DNA of 64,000 bases from Isoptericola halotolerans. GTDB taxonomy: Bacteria; Actinomycetota; Actinomycetes; Actinomycetales; Cellulomonadaceae. Of the stretch, positions 19,970 to 29,814 are shown one piece after another. The stretch is from the NCBI RefSeq assembly GCF_003003075.1, contig NZ_PVTX01000002.1, forward strand, positions 372,001-436,000, written 5' to 3'. The notes beneath the pieces were generated by a model. The model was not told the origin of the DNA. It made no database searches and saw only the letters and a program-made list of their open reading frames with translations. The position numbers and the translations under genes are program-made. Positions within the stretch are counted from its first letter, which is position 1. The number at the start of each line of letters is the position of its first letter.

Positions 19970-20496
19970 CCCACTCCTCAGTGTGCTCGTGCGGTGCGAC
20001 GACGTGCCTGTCAGCAGCGCCGTCGTCCGTGCAAACCCTACCGTGCCGGAGCCCTCGAGGAAGGGCGCCCTGCGACCGCCGTCCGGGGCTTCGAAGGCGT
20101 GTGGATCTCTCCTGGGAAAAACACGTTCATCGTCGTCGTAGGGGTTGTGGATCATGGGGAAAACCGGTGTCTTCGCAGTTCAGGAGGCACGGAACCCTGT
20201 GGAGGCGGCTGTGCGCGAGCCTGTGGGCAACTCGGTGCCCCTGTGGGCGACGGTTTCTGTACCCACAGGCGTCCACCGATGGGGGTGCCTTCGTCCACCG
20301 GTTCTCGCGCGTGTTCCACAGGCGTCCACAGATTTGTCCACAGGTGTGAACGGGTGCCTGACCGGAATCGGCGGAGTTGTCCACCGTGCGGGTCCACAGG
20401 ATGGGGACAGCCCGCCCGAAATGGCACGATCTCGGGCGGGCTGCTGTGGGAAACCCTGTGAACACGCGGTTGTCCACAGGGTTGTGGAATTGTGGA
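19970..20496. other. oriC: Replication origin oriC (dnaN-dnaA intergenic region)
   Basis: 527 bases without a gene, dense in DnaA boxes. Perfect TTGTCCACA occurs at 20334-20342 and 20470-20478. One- or two-mismatch boxes occur at 20312, 20322, 20377 and 20390 (plus strand) and 20146, 20222, 20483 and 20491 (minus strand). Most plus-strand boxes cluster at 20312-20398. The dnaA terminator sits inside the origin. No long AT-rich unwinding element is obvious; the least GC-rich part is about 20110-20170 (GGGAAAAACACGTTCATC). Location between dnaA and dnaN is the actinobacterial norm. Confidence 0.88.
20410..20441 (-). terminator. dnaA terminator inside oriC
   Basis: 10-base perfect stem GCCCGCCCGA / TCGGGCGGGC with a 12-base loop, 56 bases after the dnaA stop on the minus strand. 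There is no strong T-run. It lies between two blocks of DnaA boxes. Confidence 0.6.
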
Positions 20497-21933
20497 TCAG
20501 CCGCGGTGCTGCTGCTTGATCCGGCTCGTGAGCTCCGTGACCTGGTTGTACGTCGACCGGCGCTCGGCCATCTGACCGGCGATCTTCTTGTTCGCGTGCA
20601 TGACGGTGGTGTGGTCGCGGCCACCGAACTGCTGGCCGATCTTGGGCAGGGAGAGGTCCGTCAGCTCACGGCACAGGTACATCGCGATCTGGCGTGCCGT
20701 CACCAGGACGCGCGACCGGGACGTCCCGCAGAGGTCGTCGATCGTGAGACCGAAGTAGGCGGCCGTCTGGGCGATGACCATCGCCGGGGTGATCTCCGTG
20801 GCCTGGTCGTCGTCGGTGATGAGGTCCTTGAGGACGATCTCGGTGAGGGCCAGGTCCACCTGCTGCTTGTTCAGGTTCGCGAACGCCGTGACCCGGATCA
20901 GCGCGCCCTCGAGCTCGCGGATGTTCGTCGAGATGCGGGAACCGATGTAGCTCAGCACCTCGGCCGGCACGTCGAGACGCTCGCTCGCCGCCTTCTTGCG
21001 CAGGATCGCGATGCGGGTCTCGAGGTCGGGCGGCTGGACGTCGGTGATCAGGCCCCACTCGAACCGGGAGCGCAGCCGGTCCTCGAACCCGTCGAGCTGC
21101 TTGGGCGGCACGTCGGAGGTGATGACGACCTGCTTGTCCGCGTTGTGCAGCGCGTTGAAGGTGTGGAAGAACTCCTCCATCGTCTGTTCCTTGCCCTGCA
21201 GGAACTGGATGTCGTCGATGAGCAGGACGTCGACGTCGCGGTAGCGGCGCTGGAACGCGCCGGTGCGCCCCTCGCCGATGCTGTTGATGAAGTCGTTGGT
21301 GAACTCCTCCGAGTTCACGTACCGCACGCGCACGTGCGGGTACAGGTTGTGCGCGTAGTGGCCGATGGCGTGCAGCAGGTGCGTCTTGCCCAGCCCGGAG
21401 TCGCCGTAGATGAAGAGGGGGTTGTACGCCTTGGCCGGCGCCTCGGCGACCGCGACGGCCGCCGCGTGCGCGAACCGGTTGGACGAACCGATGACGAACG
21501 TCTCGAAGATGTACTTGGGGTTCAGCCGGGTGGGCTCCGCGGCCTCCTTGCGCGCCGGCGGCGCGGAGCGGTGGACCGCGGTCCGTTCCGGGGCGGAGAT
21601 CTCGGGCTCCGGTTCTTCCGAGGGAGGGCTGTAGTCCTGCGTCGGGCCGGCGAGTGCCTCGTGGCTGAGCTCCGGGTCGACCGTGATCCCGAACCGGATG
21701 TCCCGCCCGAGCGCGGAGGACATAGCCGAGACCAGCTGGTCGCGCACGCTCGTCTCGAGATAGTTGCGCGTCTGCTCGTGCGGCACGGCGATGAAGACCG
21801 TGTCCTCCAGGATCGCCATCGGCTTCGCCAGCTTGATGAAGGCGAGCTGCCGCTGGGTCATGTCCGACCGCGCCTCGAGGGTCGCCAGGGTCTGTGACCA
21901 GACCTCGGTGATGTCGGCGTCGGGCTGGGGCAC
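20497..21933 (-). CDS. dnaA: Chromosomal replication initiator DnaA
   Basis: 478-residue AAA+ initiator that binds DnaA boxes and unwinds oriC. Domain I is residues 1-90, followed by an acidic linker (95-135). Domain III has Walker [10 protein letters not shown] (177-185) and Walker [11 protein letters not shown]. Domain IV has the box-recognition signature [11 protein letters not shown] near the C-terminus. The GTG at 21933 ([12 protein letters not shown]) has GGAGGA seven bases upstream. A frame-open extension reaches into rpmH but has no coding character. Confidence 0.97.
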   Translation of the reverse strand: MPQPDADITEVWSQTLATLEARSDMTQRQLAFIKLAKPMAILEDTVFIAVPHEQTRNYLETSVRDQLVSAMSSALGRDIRFGITVDPELSHEALAGPTQDYSPPSEEPEPEISAPERTAVHRSAPPARKEAAEPTRLNPKYIFETFVIGSSNRFAHAAAVAVAEAPAKAYNPLFIYGDSGLGKTHLLHAIGHYAHNLYPHVRVRYVNSEEFTNDFINSIGEGRTGAFQRRYRDVDVLLIDDIQFLQGKEQTMEEFFHTFNALHNADKQVVITSDVPPKQLDGFEDRLRSRFEWGLITDVQPPDLETRIAILRKKAASERLDVPAEVLSYIGSRISTNIRELEGALIRVTAFANLNKQQVDLALTEIVLKDLITDDDQATEITPAMVIAQTAAYFGLTIDDLCGTSRSRVLVTARQIAMYLCRELTDLSLPKIGQQFGGRDHTTVMHANKKIAGQMAERRSTYNQVTELTSRIKQQHRG

Positions 21934-22248
21934 GGGGGTTCCTCCGGGCGGTCGGTAACAGTGTCCACATAGTTTTCCACACCCTGTGGAACCTGTGGAC
22001 ATCGGTGTGGACGACGGCGGCGCGAGACCGGTCGTGTCGTCGGCGTCACGCCGGGCGCAGTTGACCTGAGGGCCCGCGACGGCGTAACGTCGGACAGCCG
22101 TTCCAGGTACTTTCGCGCGCCCTCCTTCGGGCGTGCGGCCTCGGGTCGGCCCGGTCGACACACTGCCCGTGCGGACGCCGACCAGCAACCTGACCGACAT
22201 CGTCGAGGACCTGACGGTGTGCCTCCCCGACGTTTCTTGGAGTACCTC
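21934..22248. promoter_or_regulatory. dnaA-rpmH divergent promoter region with DnaA boxes
   Basis: 315 bases without a gene. A block at 21961-22014 holds GTGTCCACA (21961), TTTTCCACA (21973) and minus-strand boxes TGTGGAACC (21985), TGTGGACAT (21994) and TGTGGACGA (22006), directly before dnaA. This fits DnaA autoregulation (known in other bacteria). The right half carries the rpmH leader with TTGGAG before the start; promoter hexamers are not certain. Confidence 0.65.
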
Positions 22249-22386
22249 GTGAGCAAGCGGACCTTCCAGCCGAACAACCGCCGTCGTGCGAAGACCCACG
22301 GTTTCCGGCTGCGCATGCGCACCCGCGCCGGCCGCGCCATCCTGGCGAACCGCCGTCGCAAGGGCCGCACCGAACTCGCTGCCTGA
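22249..22386 (+). CDS. rpmH: 50S ribosomal protein L34
   Basis: 45-residue highly basic protein [20 protein letters not shown] followed by the conserved [21 protein letters not shown] start at 22249 with GGAG seven bases before it. First gene of the rightward rpmH-rnpA-yidD-yidC-jag operon. Confidence 0.97.
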   Translation: MSKRTFQPNNRRRAKTHGFRLRMRTRAGRAILANRRRKGRTELAA

Positions 22387-22389
22387 GCC

Positions 22390-22746
22390 GTGCTCCCTGC
22401 GGCGCGACGCATGCGCCGCTCCTTCGACTTCGAACGAGCGGTGCGCGGTGGCGCGCGCGCAGGGCGCTCGACCGTCGTCGTCCACCTGACCCGCGCCCCG
22501 GGGCAGGTGGACGGCCCTTTGGTGGGCCTGGTGGTCTCCAAGGCGGTCGGCAACGCCGTGCACCGCAACCTCGTCAAGCGACGCCTCCGCGGCGTCGCGG
22601 CCGCGCACCTGGACGACCTGCCGGACGACGCGCTCATGGTGCTGCGGGCGCTGCCGGCGTCCGCCGAGGCGGACTACGCGCGCCTGGACCGGGACGTCTC
22701 CCGCGGGATGCACAAGGCGCTCGCCCGGGTCGCGGGGCCGGGCTGA
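22390..22746 (+). CDS. rnpA: Ribonuclease P protein component
   Basis: 118-residue basic protein that assists the RNase P RNA in tRNA 5' processing. It has the family core GLVVSKAVGNAVHRNLVKRRLR (residues 46-67). GTG start at 22390, three bases after the rpmH stop; its stop overlaps the yidD start by one base. Confidence 0.95.
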   Translation: MLPAARRMRRSFDFERAVRGGARAGRSTVVVHLTRAPGQVDGPLVGLVVSKAVGNAVHRNLVKRRLRGVAAAHLDDLPDDALMVLRALPASAEADYARLDRDVSRGMHKALARVAGPG

Positions 22747-23042
22747 TGACCGGTTCCGTGCTCGGGCGCAGCCGGGAGCTCGCGCGCGCCGTCCCCACGG
22801 CCGTGCTGGTCGGCGCGATCCGTGTGTACCAGGCCGTCGTGTCACCGATGACCGGGCCGACCTGCAAGTACTACCCGTCCTGCTCGCAGTACGCGCTCGT
22901 CGCAGTCCGCACGCACGGGCCGCTGCGGGGGACCGGACTCGCCCTCTGGCGGATCCTGCGGTGCAACCCGTGGAGCCTCGGCGGCGTCGACGACGTGCCG
23001 CCGGCTCGTCAGCACGAGCACCGCGGCGCCGACACGCACTGA
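22746..23042 (+). CDS. yidD: Membrane protein insertion efficiency factor YidD
   Basis: 98-residue protein with the family signature YQAVVSPMTGPTCKYYPSCS (about 31-50) and CNPWSLGGVDDVP. It helps YidC-dependent insertion. Start overlaps the rnpA stop (TGATG), indicating coupling. Confidence 0.95.
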   Translation: MTGSVLGRSRELARAVPTAVLVGAIRVYQAVVSPMTGPTCKYYPSCSQYALVAVRTHGPLRGTGLALWRILRCNPWSLGGVDDVPPARQHEHRGADTH

Positions 23043-23091
23043 CCTCCCGGGATCGCGCCACCCGGGCTCAGCTTTCCGACAGAGGAGACAA

Positions 23092-24039
23092 ATGGGCTTC
23101 TTCGATACCATCCTGTTCCCGATCCAGTGGGTCGTGGCCTGGATCATGTACGGGTCCCACCAGGTATTCACCACCCTCGGCTTCCAGGACGGCCCGGGGT
23201 TCGCCTGGGTGCTGTCGATCGTCGCCCTCGTGATCGTCATCCGCATCCTCCTGATCCCGCTGTTCTTCAAGCAGATCAAGGCGTCGCGCGGGATGCAGAT
23301 GATGCAGCCGGAGCTCCAGGCGATCCAGAAGAAGTACAAGAACAAGAAGGACCCGTCGTCCCGCGAAGCCATGGGCCGCGAGACCATGGAGCTGTATCGC
23401 AAGCACGGCACCAACCCGATGGCGTCGTGCATGCCGATCCTGCTGCAGTCGCCGATCTTCTTCGCACTGTTCCGTGTGCTCTACAACCTGCCTCCGATCG
23501 CGGCGGGCACGCTCGACCCGATCGGCCCCATCGACGCGTCGGTGGCCGCGGACATCGAGGAGTCGTCGCTCTTCGGTGCTCAGCTGTCGGACATCTTCCT
23601 GCAGACGGACGACTGGGGCGCTCGGATCACGATCCTCGTCCTCATCCTCGCGATGAGCGCCACGACGTTCTTCACCCAGCGTCAGCTGACGATGAAGAAC
23701 ATGCCGAAGGCCGCCCTTGAGGGCCCGATGGCGAACACGCAGAAGATGATGCTGTACGCGCTGCCGGTCATCTTCCTGATCTCGGGCGTGAACTTCCCGG
23801 TGGGTGTGCTGATCTACTGGACCACGACGAACCTGTGGTCCATGGGGCAGCAGTTCTACACGATCAAGCGGATGCCGGCGCCGGGCTCCGAGGCAGAGCG
23901 TCAGCTCAAGGAGAAGCAGGCCGCGAAGGCTGCCAAGAAGGGCATCGTGGCCGAGGAGCCGACGGAGATCGAGCCGCCGAAGCCGGTGGGGCAGCGTGAG
24001 CAGCCCATGCGCAAGAACCGCAAGAAGAAGAAGAGATGA
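23092..24039 (+). CDS. yidC: Membrane protein insertase YidC
   Basis: 315-residue Oxa1/YidC insertase with five membrane helices, no large periplasmic domain (short actinobacterial type), cytoplasmic hairpin RGMQMMQPELQAIQKKYKNK (about 66-85) and a Lys-rich tail ending RKKKKR that can bind ribosomes. ATG at 23092, with GAGGAG before it. Overlaps the possible first jag codon. Confidence 0.95.
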   Translation: MGFFDTILFPIQWVVAWIMYGSHQVFTTLGFQDGPGFAWVLSIVALVIVIRILLIPLFFKQIKASRGMQMMQPELQAIQKKYKNKKDPSSREAMGRETMELYRKHGTNPMASCMPILLQSPIFFALFRVLYNLPPIAAGTLDPIGPIDASVAADIEESSLFGAQLSDIFLQTDDWGARITILVLILAMSATTFFTQRQLTMKNMPKAALEGPMANTQKMMLYALPVIFLISGVNFPVGVLIYWTTTNLWSMGQQFYTIKRMPAPGSEAERQLKEKQAAKAAKKGIVAEEPTEIEPPKPVGQREQPMRKNRKKKKR

Positions 24040-24047
24040 GGTCAGCC

Positions 24048-24569
24048 ATGACGAGCGACGCGACGCCGGAGAACGGCAAGACGCTGGTGGCACGTCTCGA
24101 GGAGGAGGGCGAGGTCGCTGCCGACTACCTCGAGGAGCTCCTCGACATCGCCGACCTGGACGGCGACATCGACCTCGACATCCGCCACGAGCGTGCGGCG
24201 GTCGAGATCGTCTCCGAGGAATCCCCGCGCTCGCTCGACTCCCTGGTCGGGCGGAACGGCGAGGTGCTCGAGGCGCTCCAAGACCTCACCCGCCTCGCCG
24301 TCCAGGCGCGGACGGGGGAGCGGAGCAGGCTGATGCTGGACGTCGGCGGGTTCCGTGCGGCACGGCGCGCTGAGCTCGAGGCGCTGGCCGCGGACGCGAT
24401 CGCACGTGTGCAGGAGTCCGGCGCGACGGTGTCGCTGGACCCGATGAACGCGTTCGAGCGCAAGGTCGTGCACGACGAGGTGGCGGGTGCGGGACTCGTG
24501 AGCGACTCGGCCGGCACCGAACCGCAGCGGTACGTGGTGATCCACCCGGCGGAGCCCGCCACGGCATGA
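24048..24569 (+). CDS. jag: Jag/KhpB family RNA-binding protein (KH and R3H domains)
   Basis: 173-residue acidic-to-basic protein with a KH-like part (DIDLDIRHERAAVEIVSEES) and a C-terminal R3H domain (PMNAFERKVVHDEV). KhpB/Jag acts with KhpA on RNA and cell elongation in Firmicutes. ATG at 24048 has AGG six bases upstream; an alternative ATG at 24036 overlaps the yidC stop. The gene is followed by a parS-containing palindrome. Confidence 0.9.
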   Translation: MTSDATPENGKTLVARLEEEGEVAADYLEELLDIADLDGDIDLDIRHERAAVEIVSEESPRSLDSLVGRNGEVLEALQDLTRLAVQARTGERSRLMLDVGGFRAARRAELEALAADAIARVQESGATVSLDPMNAFERKVVHDEVAGAGLVSDSAGTEPQRYVVIHPAEPATA

Positions 24570-24580
24570 CGACGAACGAC

Positions 24581-24614
24581 GGGGCCCGCTGTTTCACGTG
24601 AAACAGCGGGCCCC
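24581..24614. terminator. Palindrome after jag with parS at its core
   Basis: 34-base perfect palindrome: arms GGGGCCCGC / GCGGGCCCC flank parS. It could act as a terminator hairpin after jag; there is no T-run. Confidence 0.55.
24590..24605. other. parS: parS site 1
   Basis: TGTTTCACGTGAAACA, a perfect 16-base ParB binding site, between jag and rsmG. Confidence 0.95.
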
Positions 24615-24647
24615 GTCGCGTCTGGACGACTCAGGTCAAGTGACAGG

Positions 24648-25295
24648 ATGGTGCGCATGGTGGACACGGACGAGGTCATGGGGACGAGCGCGGCGGTACG
24701 CGACTACTTCGGCGAGCACTACGACGCGGTCTCCCGCTTCCATGCTCGACTGCGGGACGAGGGGGAGGTCCGGGGACTGATCGGTCCGCGTGAGGTGGAC
24801 CGGCTCTGGGAGCGGCACATCCTCAACTCGGCAGCGGTCGTCCCGTTCCTCGCCTCGGCTGGATCGGTCGCTGACATCGGATCCGGAGCCGGGCTGCCGG
24901 GGATCGTCATCGCGATCCTGCGACCCGACGCCCAGGTGCATCTCATCGAGCCCATGGAGCGCCGCACGACCTGGCTCGAGGAGGTCGTCGCAGATCTAGG
25001 ACTGGCGAACGTGGAGGTGAAGCGGGGCCGCGCAGAGGAGTACGACGGCGCGCTGGAGGTCGATGCTGTGACGTCGCGCGCGGTGGCTGCACTGTCGAAG
25101 CTGGCGCGGATCAGCCTCCCGCTCGTGAGGTCCGGGGGCGAGCTGGTGATCCTCAAGGGGCGGAACGTGGAGCAGGAGATCGAGCCGGCGCGCAAGATCC
25201 TCCGCAAGCTCACGGTCGGCGAACCGGAGATCCTGGAGGGACGGACCATCGACGGCGTGGAGTCGACCACGGTGCTCAGGGTGCGGCGGAAGTAG
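24648..25295 (+). CDS. rsmG: 16S rRNA (guanine527-N7)-methyltransferase RsmG
   Basis: 215-residue SAM-dependent methyltransferase that modifies G527 of 16S rRNA. SAM-binding motif VADIGSGAGLPG (74-85), substrate motif HLIEPMERR, and VTSRAVAALSKL. Start ATG 24648; ATG 24657 is an alternative nine bases in. Neither has a strong ribosome-binding site. Standard neighbour of jag and parA. Confidence 0.94.
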   Translation: MVRMVDTDEVMGTSAAVRDYFGEHYDAVSRFHARLRDEGEVRGLIGPREVDRLWERHILNSAAVVPFLASAGSVADIGSGAGLPGIVIAILRPDAQVHLIEPMERRTTWLEEVVADLGLANVEVKRGRAEEYDGALEVDAVTSRAVAALSKLARISLPLVRSGGELVILKGRNVEQEIEPARKILRKLTVGEPEILEGRTIDGVESTTVLRVRRK

Positions 25296-25343
25296 ACCGA
25301 CACCCGGCGACCGGCCCGACCTGGTCGCCGTGGACGACCCGGC

Positions 25344-25377
25344 GGCCCGGCATGTTTCACGTGAAACATGCCGGGCC
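25344..25377. terminator. Palindrome after rsmG with parS at its core
   Basis: 34-base perfect palindrome GGCCCGGCA...TGCCGGGCC with parS in the middle, 48 bases after the rsmG stop. Same design as the one after jag. Confidence 0.55.
25353..25368. other. parS: parS site 2
   Basis: TGTTTCACGTGAAACA, perfect match, between rsmG and parA. Confidence 0.95.
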
Positions 25378-25506
25378 GCTGACGTCTGACGTGGTCTCCG
25401 AGTGACGTGCCACGAGGGCGGGTGTCACCGCCGCACACGTCGGTGCGAGGCCGTAGAGTGAGCGCGGAACTGCATCGACGTGCGACGCGACCTGGAGGAA
25501 CGACCC

Positions 25507-26583
<1,077 letters not shown>

Positions 26584-26692
26584 TGCGCGTAGCATCGAGG
26601 CAGGACGGCGAGCCGCGACCGGTCAGGGACGCGATGCCGCGACACCACGAACACGGGCCGACACCCGGACGGAACCAGGAGGCTGGTGGATC

Positions 26693-28072
26693 ATGAGCCA
26701 GAAGAAGCGAGGGCTCGGCCGTGGACTCGGGGCGCTGATCCCCCAGGGACCACCGCAGGAGAAGCCGGTGGACGTGTTCTTCCCGCAGCGGGACGAGGAG
26801 CAGGAAGCGCCCGGTGCTGTCATGACGGCACCCGACGACGACCGGGGGGGCGAGAGGTCGGAGCGGGCCTCGGAGGCGTCGTCGGCCAGCGCGGACCGGG
26901 GCGGTCGGCGTTCGGCATCGTGGGACTCGGCCATCGCCGGTGGTCGGCTGAGCATCAACGGGGGATCTCGAGCAGAGGACGCCTCGGACCCTGTGTCCGC
27001 CCTGGCGGGACTCGCCGGCAGGCTGGAGTCGGAGGCGGGCCGGGACGCGGGCGCGGGGTATGAGTCGCTGGGCACCATCGAGATCAGGGAGCACGACGCT
27101 CCGGACGATCCGGCGTCCGCTACGGAGGCGACCGAGGACGCACCCGGATCCGATGGGGCGGCACGGAGCGGCGAGGCTGGCGAAACCTTCGCGCAGGACG
27201 TGGGCGAGGAGCACCCGCACGACGAGGACGGCCTCGTGCCCGTCCCGGGTGCGCGTTTCGCCGAGGTGCCGGTGGAACAAATTCGGCCGAACTCGCGGCA
27301 GCCCCGCAGCGTGTTCGACGAGGGTGAGCTGGACGAGCTGGTCGAGTCGATCAACGAGATCGGCGTGCTGCAGCCCATCGTCGTGCGACCCGACCCGGAC
27401 GCCTCTGCCGGGTACGAGCTCATCATGGGTGAACGGCGCTGGCGTGCCGCGCAGGAGGCCGGGCTCGACACGATCCCGGCGATCATCCGTTCCACCGACG
27501 ACTCCGACATGCTGCGCGATGCGCTGCTGGAGAACCTGCACCGGGCCGCGCTGAACCCGCTGGAGGAGGCTGCGGCCTACCGGCAGCTGTTGGACGACTT
27601 CGGCTGCACCCACGAGGAGCTGGCGACGAGGATCGCGCGGTCGCGTCCGCAGATCTCGAACACGCTCCGGCTGCTGAAGCTGCCTCCTCTCGTGCAGCGA
27701 CGGGTCGCTGCGGGAGTTCTCTCCGCCGGTCACGCCCGTGCTTTGCTGGGCCTGAGCGATGGTGCCGAGATCGAGCGGCTGGCGCAGCGCATCGTCTCGG
27801 AGGGGCTGTCGGTGCGGGCCACCGAAGAGGTCGTGACGCTGCTGGCCGAGGGGTCCGACGAGCAGCCGGCCGCGCGCGCCCCACGCGCCGGGCAGCGCAG
27901 CGAGGCGATGGATGAGCTCGCCACGCGGCTCTCCGACCGGTTCGAGACGCGGGTCAAGGTCAACCTGGGCAAGACCAAGGGCAAGGTCACGGTGGAGTTC
28001 GCCTCCGTCGAGGACCTCAATCGCATCTTGGCCGTGATGGCTCCGGAGGATCCCGGCTTCGCGCCCTCGTAG
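26693..28072 (+). CDS. parB: Chromosome partitioning protein ParB
   Basis: 459-residue CTP-dependent DNA clamp that loads at parS. N-terminal ParA-contact motif [10 protein letters not shown] (7-16), then a 170-residue acidic low-complexity linker, longer than in most ParB proteins. The CTP-binding domain has PNSRQPR and GERRWRA (from residue 246), a helix-turn-helix near [16 protein letters not shown], and a C-terminal dimer domain. ATG 26693 with GGAGG upstream; 109 bases after parA. Confidence 0.95.
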   Translation: MSQKKRGLGRGLGALIPQGPPQEKPVDVFFPQRDEEQEAPGAVMTAPDDDRGGERSERASEASSASADRGGRRSASWDSAIAGGRLSINGGSRAEDASDPVSALAGLAGRLESEAGRDAGAGYESLGTIEIREHDAPDDPASATEATEDAPGSDGAARSGEAGETFAQDVGEEHPHDEDGLVPVPGARFAEVPVEQIRPNSRQPRSVFDEGELDELVESINEIGVLQPIVVRPDPDASAGYELIMGERRWRAAQEAGLDTIPAIIRSTDDSDMLRDALLENLHRAALNPLEEAAAYRQLLDDFGCTHEELATRIARSRPQISNTLRLLKLPPLVQRRVAAGVLSAGHARALLGLSDGAEIERLAQRIVSEGLSVRATEEVVTLLAEGSDEQPAARAPRAGQRSEAMDELATRLSDRFETRVKVNLGKTKGKVTVEFASVEDLNRILAVMAPEDPGFAPS

Positions 28073-28102
28073 CGCGCCTCCAAAGGCGAAAGGCCCGGTC
28101 TG

Positions 28103-28118
28103 TGTTTCACGTGAAACA
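28103..28118. other. parS: parS site 4
   Basis: TGTTTCACGTGAAACA, perfect match, at the centre of a 38-base palindrome 20 bases after the parB stop. Confidence 0.95.
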
Positions 28119-28184
28119 CAGACCGGGCCGTTTCCATGTGAGAGGAGTGGGTACGGGGCGGTTTCGCCGGCGCGAGGGACCGGC

Positions 28185-28200
28185 TGTTTCACGTGAAACA
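28185..28200. other. parS: parS site 5
   Basis: TGTTTCACGTGAAACA, perfect match, in a short hairpin context (CCGGC / GCCCGG). Confidence 0.95.
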
Positions 28201-28215
28201 GCCCGGGCGCGGCGA

Positions 28216-28231
28216 TGTTTCACGTGAAACG
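28216..28231. other. parS: parS site 6
   Basis: TGTTTCACGTGAAACG, one mismatch at the last base; only 15 bases after site 5. Confidence 0.88.
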
Positions 28232-28307
28232 GCGGCTATTCGACAAGCATGAGTCAGTCCGCCACCGTCGTCGACTCACCGGGATTCCGAAGTGCCGGAG
28301 AAACAGA

Positions 28308-28343
28308 ACGGCCGCCCTGGTTCCGGAGAACCAGGGCGGCCGT
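28308..28343. terminator. trxA terminator
   Basis: 15-base perfect stem ACGGCCGCCCTGGTT / AACCAGGGCGGCCGT with a 6-base loop, 17 bases after the trxA stop. Symmetric, so it may also stop parB transcripts. Confidence 0.8.
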
Positions 28344-28359
28344 CTGCAGCGGGGGAGTG

Positions 28360-28683
28360 TCAGGCGAGGACGCCGTCGATCTCCTCGGCCAGCGCACGCT
28401 TGGGCCGGGCGCCGATGATCGACTTGACCACCTCACCACCCGAGTAGACGTTGAGCGTCGGGATCGACGTGATGCCGTAGGCCATGGTGGTGGCCTGGTT
28501 GGCGTCGGTGTCGAGCTTGACGATCTTCACCTTGCCCTCGTACTCCTCGGAGAGCTCCTCGAGGATGGGTGCGACCATGCGGCAGGGTCCGCACCAGGTG
28601 GCCCAGAAGTCCACCAGGACGGGAACGTCGGACTCGAGGACCTCGGACTGGAAGGTGTCGTCGGTGACGGCGACAGTAGGCAT
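28360..28683 (-). CDS. trxA: Thioredoxin
   Basis: 107-residue cytoplasmic thioredoxin with active site WCGPC (Cys31, Cys34) and cis-Pro in SIPTLNV. Reduced by the adjacent thioredoxin reductase. Separated from trxB by 29 bases on the same strand. Confidence 0.97.
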   Translation of the reverse strand: MPTVAVTDDTFQSEVLESDVPVLVDFWATWCGPCRMVAPILEELSEEYEGKVKIVKLDTDANQATTMAYGITSIPTLNVYSGGEVVKSIIGARPKRALAEEIDGVLA

Positions 28684-28712
28684 GGAGACTCCTTCGGTAT
28701 GCGTGGTGGTGG

Positions 28713-29732
28713 TCAGACGGCGTCGAGCGCGGCCGGGAGCTGCTCCGGGTCGGGCGCGGTCGCGAGGTCTGCCAGCTCGGAGAGGTAGGCCTGCGCATCG
28801 AGGGCGGCGGAGCAGCCAGAACCCGCGGCGGTGATCGCCTGGCGGTAGGTGTGGTCGACGAGGTCGCCGCAGGCGAAGACGCCGGGCAGGTTCGTCCGGG
28901 TGGATCGGCCCTCCGCGAGCACGTAGCCCTCGTCGTCCAGGTCGACCTGGCCGGCGAGCAGCTCGCTGCGCGGGTCGTGCCCGATGGCGACGAAAAGCCC
29001 GGTGACGTCGAGGTCTCGCTCGGCACCGGTGACCGTGTCCCGCAGGCGGACGCCGGAGAGCTTGTCCTCACCGTCGATGCCCACGACCTCGCTGTTCCAC
29101 GCGAAGTCGATCTTGGGGTCGGCGAGGGCGCGGTCGGCCATGATCTTGGACGCGCGCAGCGCGTCGCGCCGGTGGACGATCGTGACCTTCGACGCAAAGC
29201 GGGTCAAGAAGGTCGCTTCCTCCATCGCGGAGTCACCGCCACCGACGACGGCGACGTGCTGGTCGCGGAAGAAGAAACCGTCGCACGTCGCGCACCAGGA
29301 GATGCCGCGGCCCGAGAGCTTCTTCTCCTCGGGCAGGCCGAGCTCGCGGTACGCGGACCCGGTCGCGAGGATGACGGTCCGGGAGCGGAACGTCTCGCCG
29401 CCGCCCGTGACGACGGTCTTGACGTCCCCGGCGAGGTCGAGCGTCTCGGCGTCGTCCCAGAGGACCTTCGCACCGAACTTCTCGGCCTGCTCGCGCATCG
29501 CCTCCATGAGGTCCGGTCCCTGGATCCCGGGCGGGAAGCCGGGAAAGTTCTCGACCTCGGTGGTGTTCATGAGGGCACCACCCGCTGTGACAGACCCGGC
29601 GACGACGATCGGCGCCAGGCCGGCCCGTGCGGCATAGATGGCGGCGGTGTACCCGGCGGGGCCGGAACCGACGATGACGATGTCGTGCAGCGCGGCGTCC
29701 GTGCTGGCCGGGGGGGTCGGCTGGTCGGTCAC
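28713..29732 (-). CDS. trxB: Thioredoxin-disulfide reductase
   Basis: 339-residue NADPH-dependent flavoenzyme that reduces thioredoxin. FAD motif GSGPAG (22-27), redox-active CATC (Cys147, Cys150), NADPH motif GGGDSA (164-169) and HRRD, and a C-terminal FAD segment [10 protein letters not shown]. Forms an operon with trxA. Confidence 0.97.
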   Translation of the reverse strand: MTDQPTPPASTDAALHDIVIVGSGPAGYTAAIYAARAGLAPIVVAGSVTAGGALMNTTEVENFPGFPPGIQGPDLMEAMREQAEKFGAKVLWDDAETLDLAGDVKTVVTGGGETFRSRTVILATGSAYRELGLPEEKKLSGRGISWCATCDGFFFRDQHVAVVGGGDSAMEEATFLTRFASKVTIVHRRDALRASKIMADRALADPKIDFAWNSEVVGIDGEDKLSGVRLRDTVTGAERDLDVTGLFVAIGHDPRSELLAGQVDLDDEGYVLAEGRSTRTNLPGVFACGDLVDHTYRQAITAAGSGCSAALDAQAYLSELADLATAPDPEQLPAALDAV

Positions 29733-29814
29733 ATCAACTCCTGCGGTTCGGTTCGGTGCCGGCGCGGGCCGGCACCAGGGGTCAACACCCGGGGCATCGG
29801 TGATGTTCCAGGGC

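Larger units (their letters stand above)
28073..28359. other. parB-trxA intergenic region with three parS sites and a terminator
   Basis: 287 bases without a gene. A 38-base perfect palindrome at 28092-28129 holds a parS core, a shorter hairpin at 28180-28205 holds a second, a third parS lies at 28216, and the trxA terminator is at 28308-28343. Short reading frames here start within parS sequences and do not look coding. Confidence 0.85.

Noticed and set aside
17903-20461. Very long plus-strand reading frame opposite gnd and dnaN
   Set aside because: It is the antisense shadow of GC-rich genes; its protein is repetitive Arg/Val/Gly-rich and runs through oriC.
20497-23061. 854-codon minus-strand frame extending dnaA upstream
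   Set aside because: The added N-terminal part overlaps rpmH, rnpA and yidD; normal DnaA length and a good ribosome-binding site fix the start at 21933.
28249-28788. Plus-strand frame after parB
   Set aside because: Begins next to a parS site, crosses the trxA terminator and lies antisense to trxA; no coding features.
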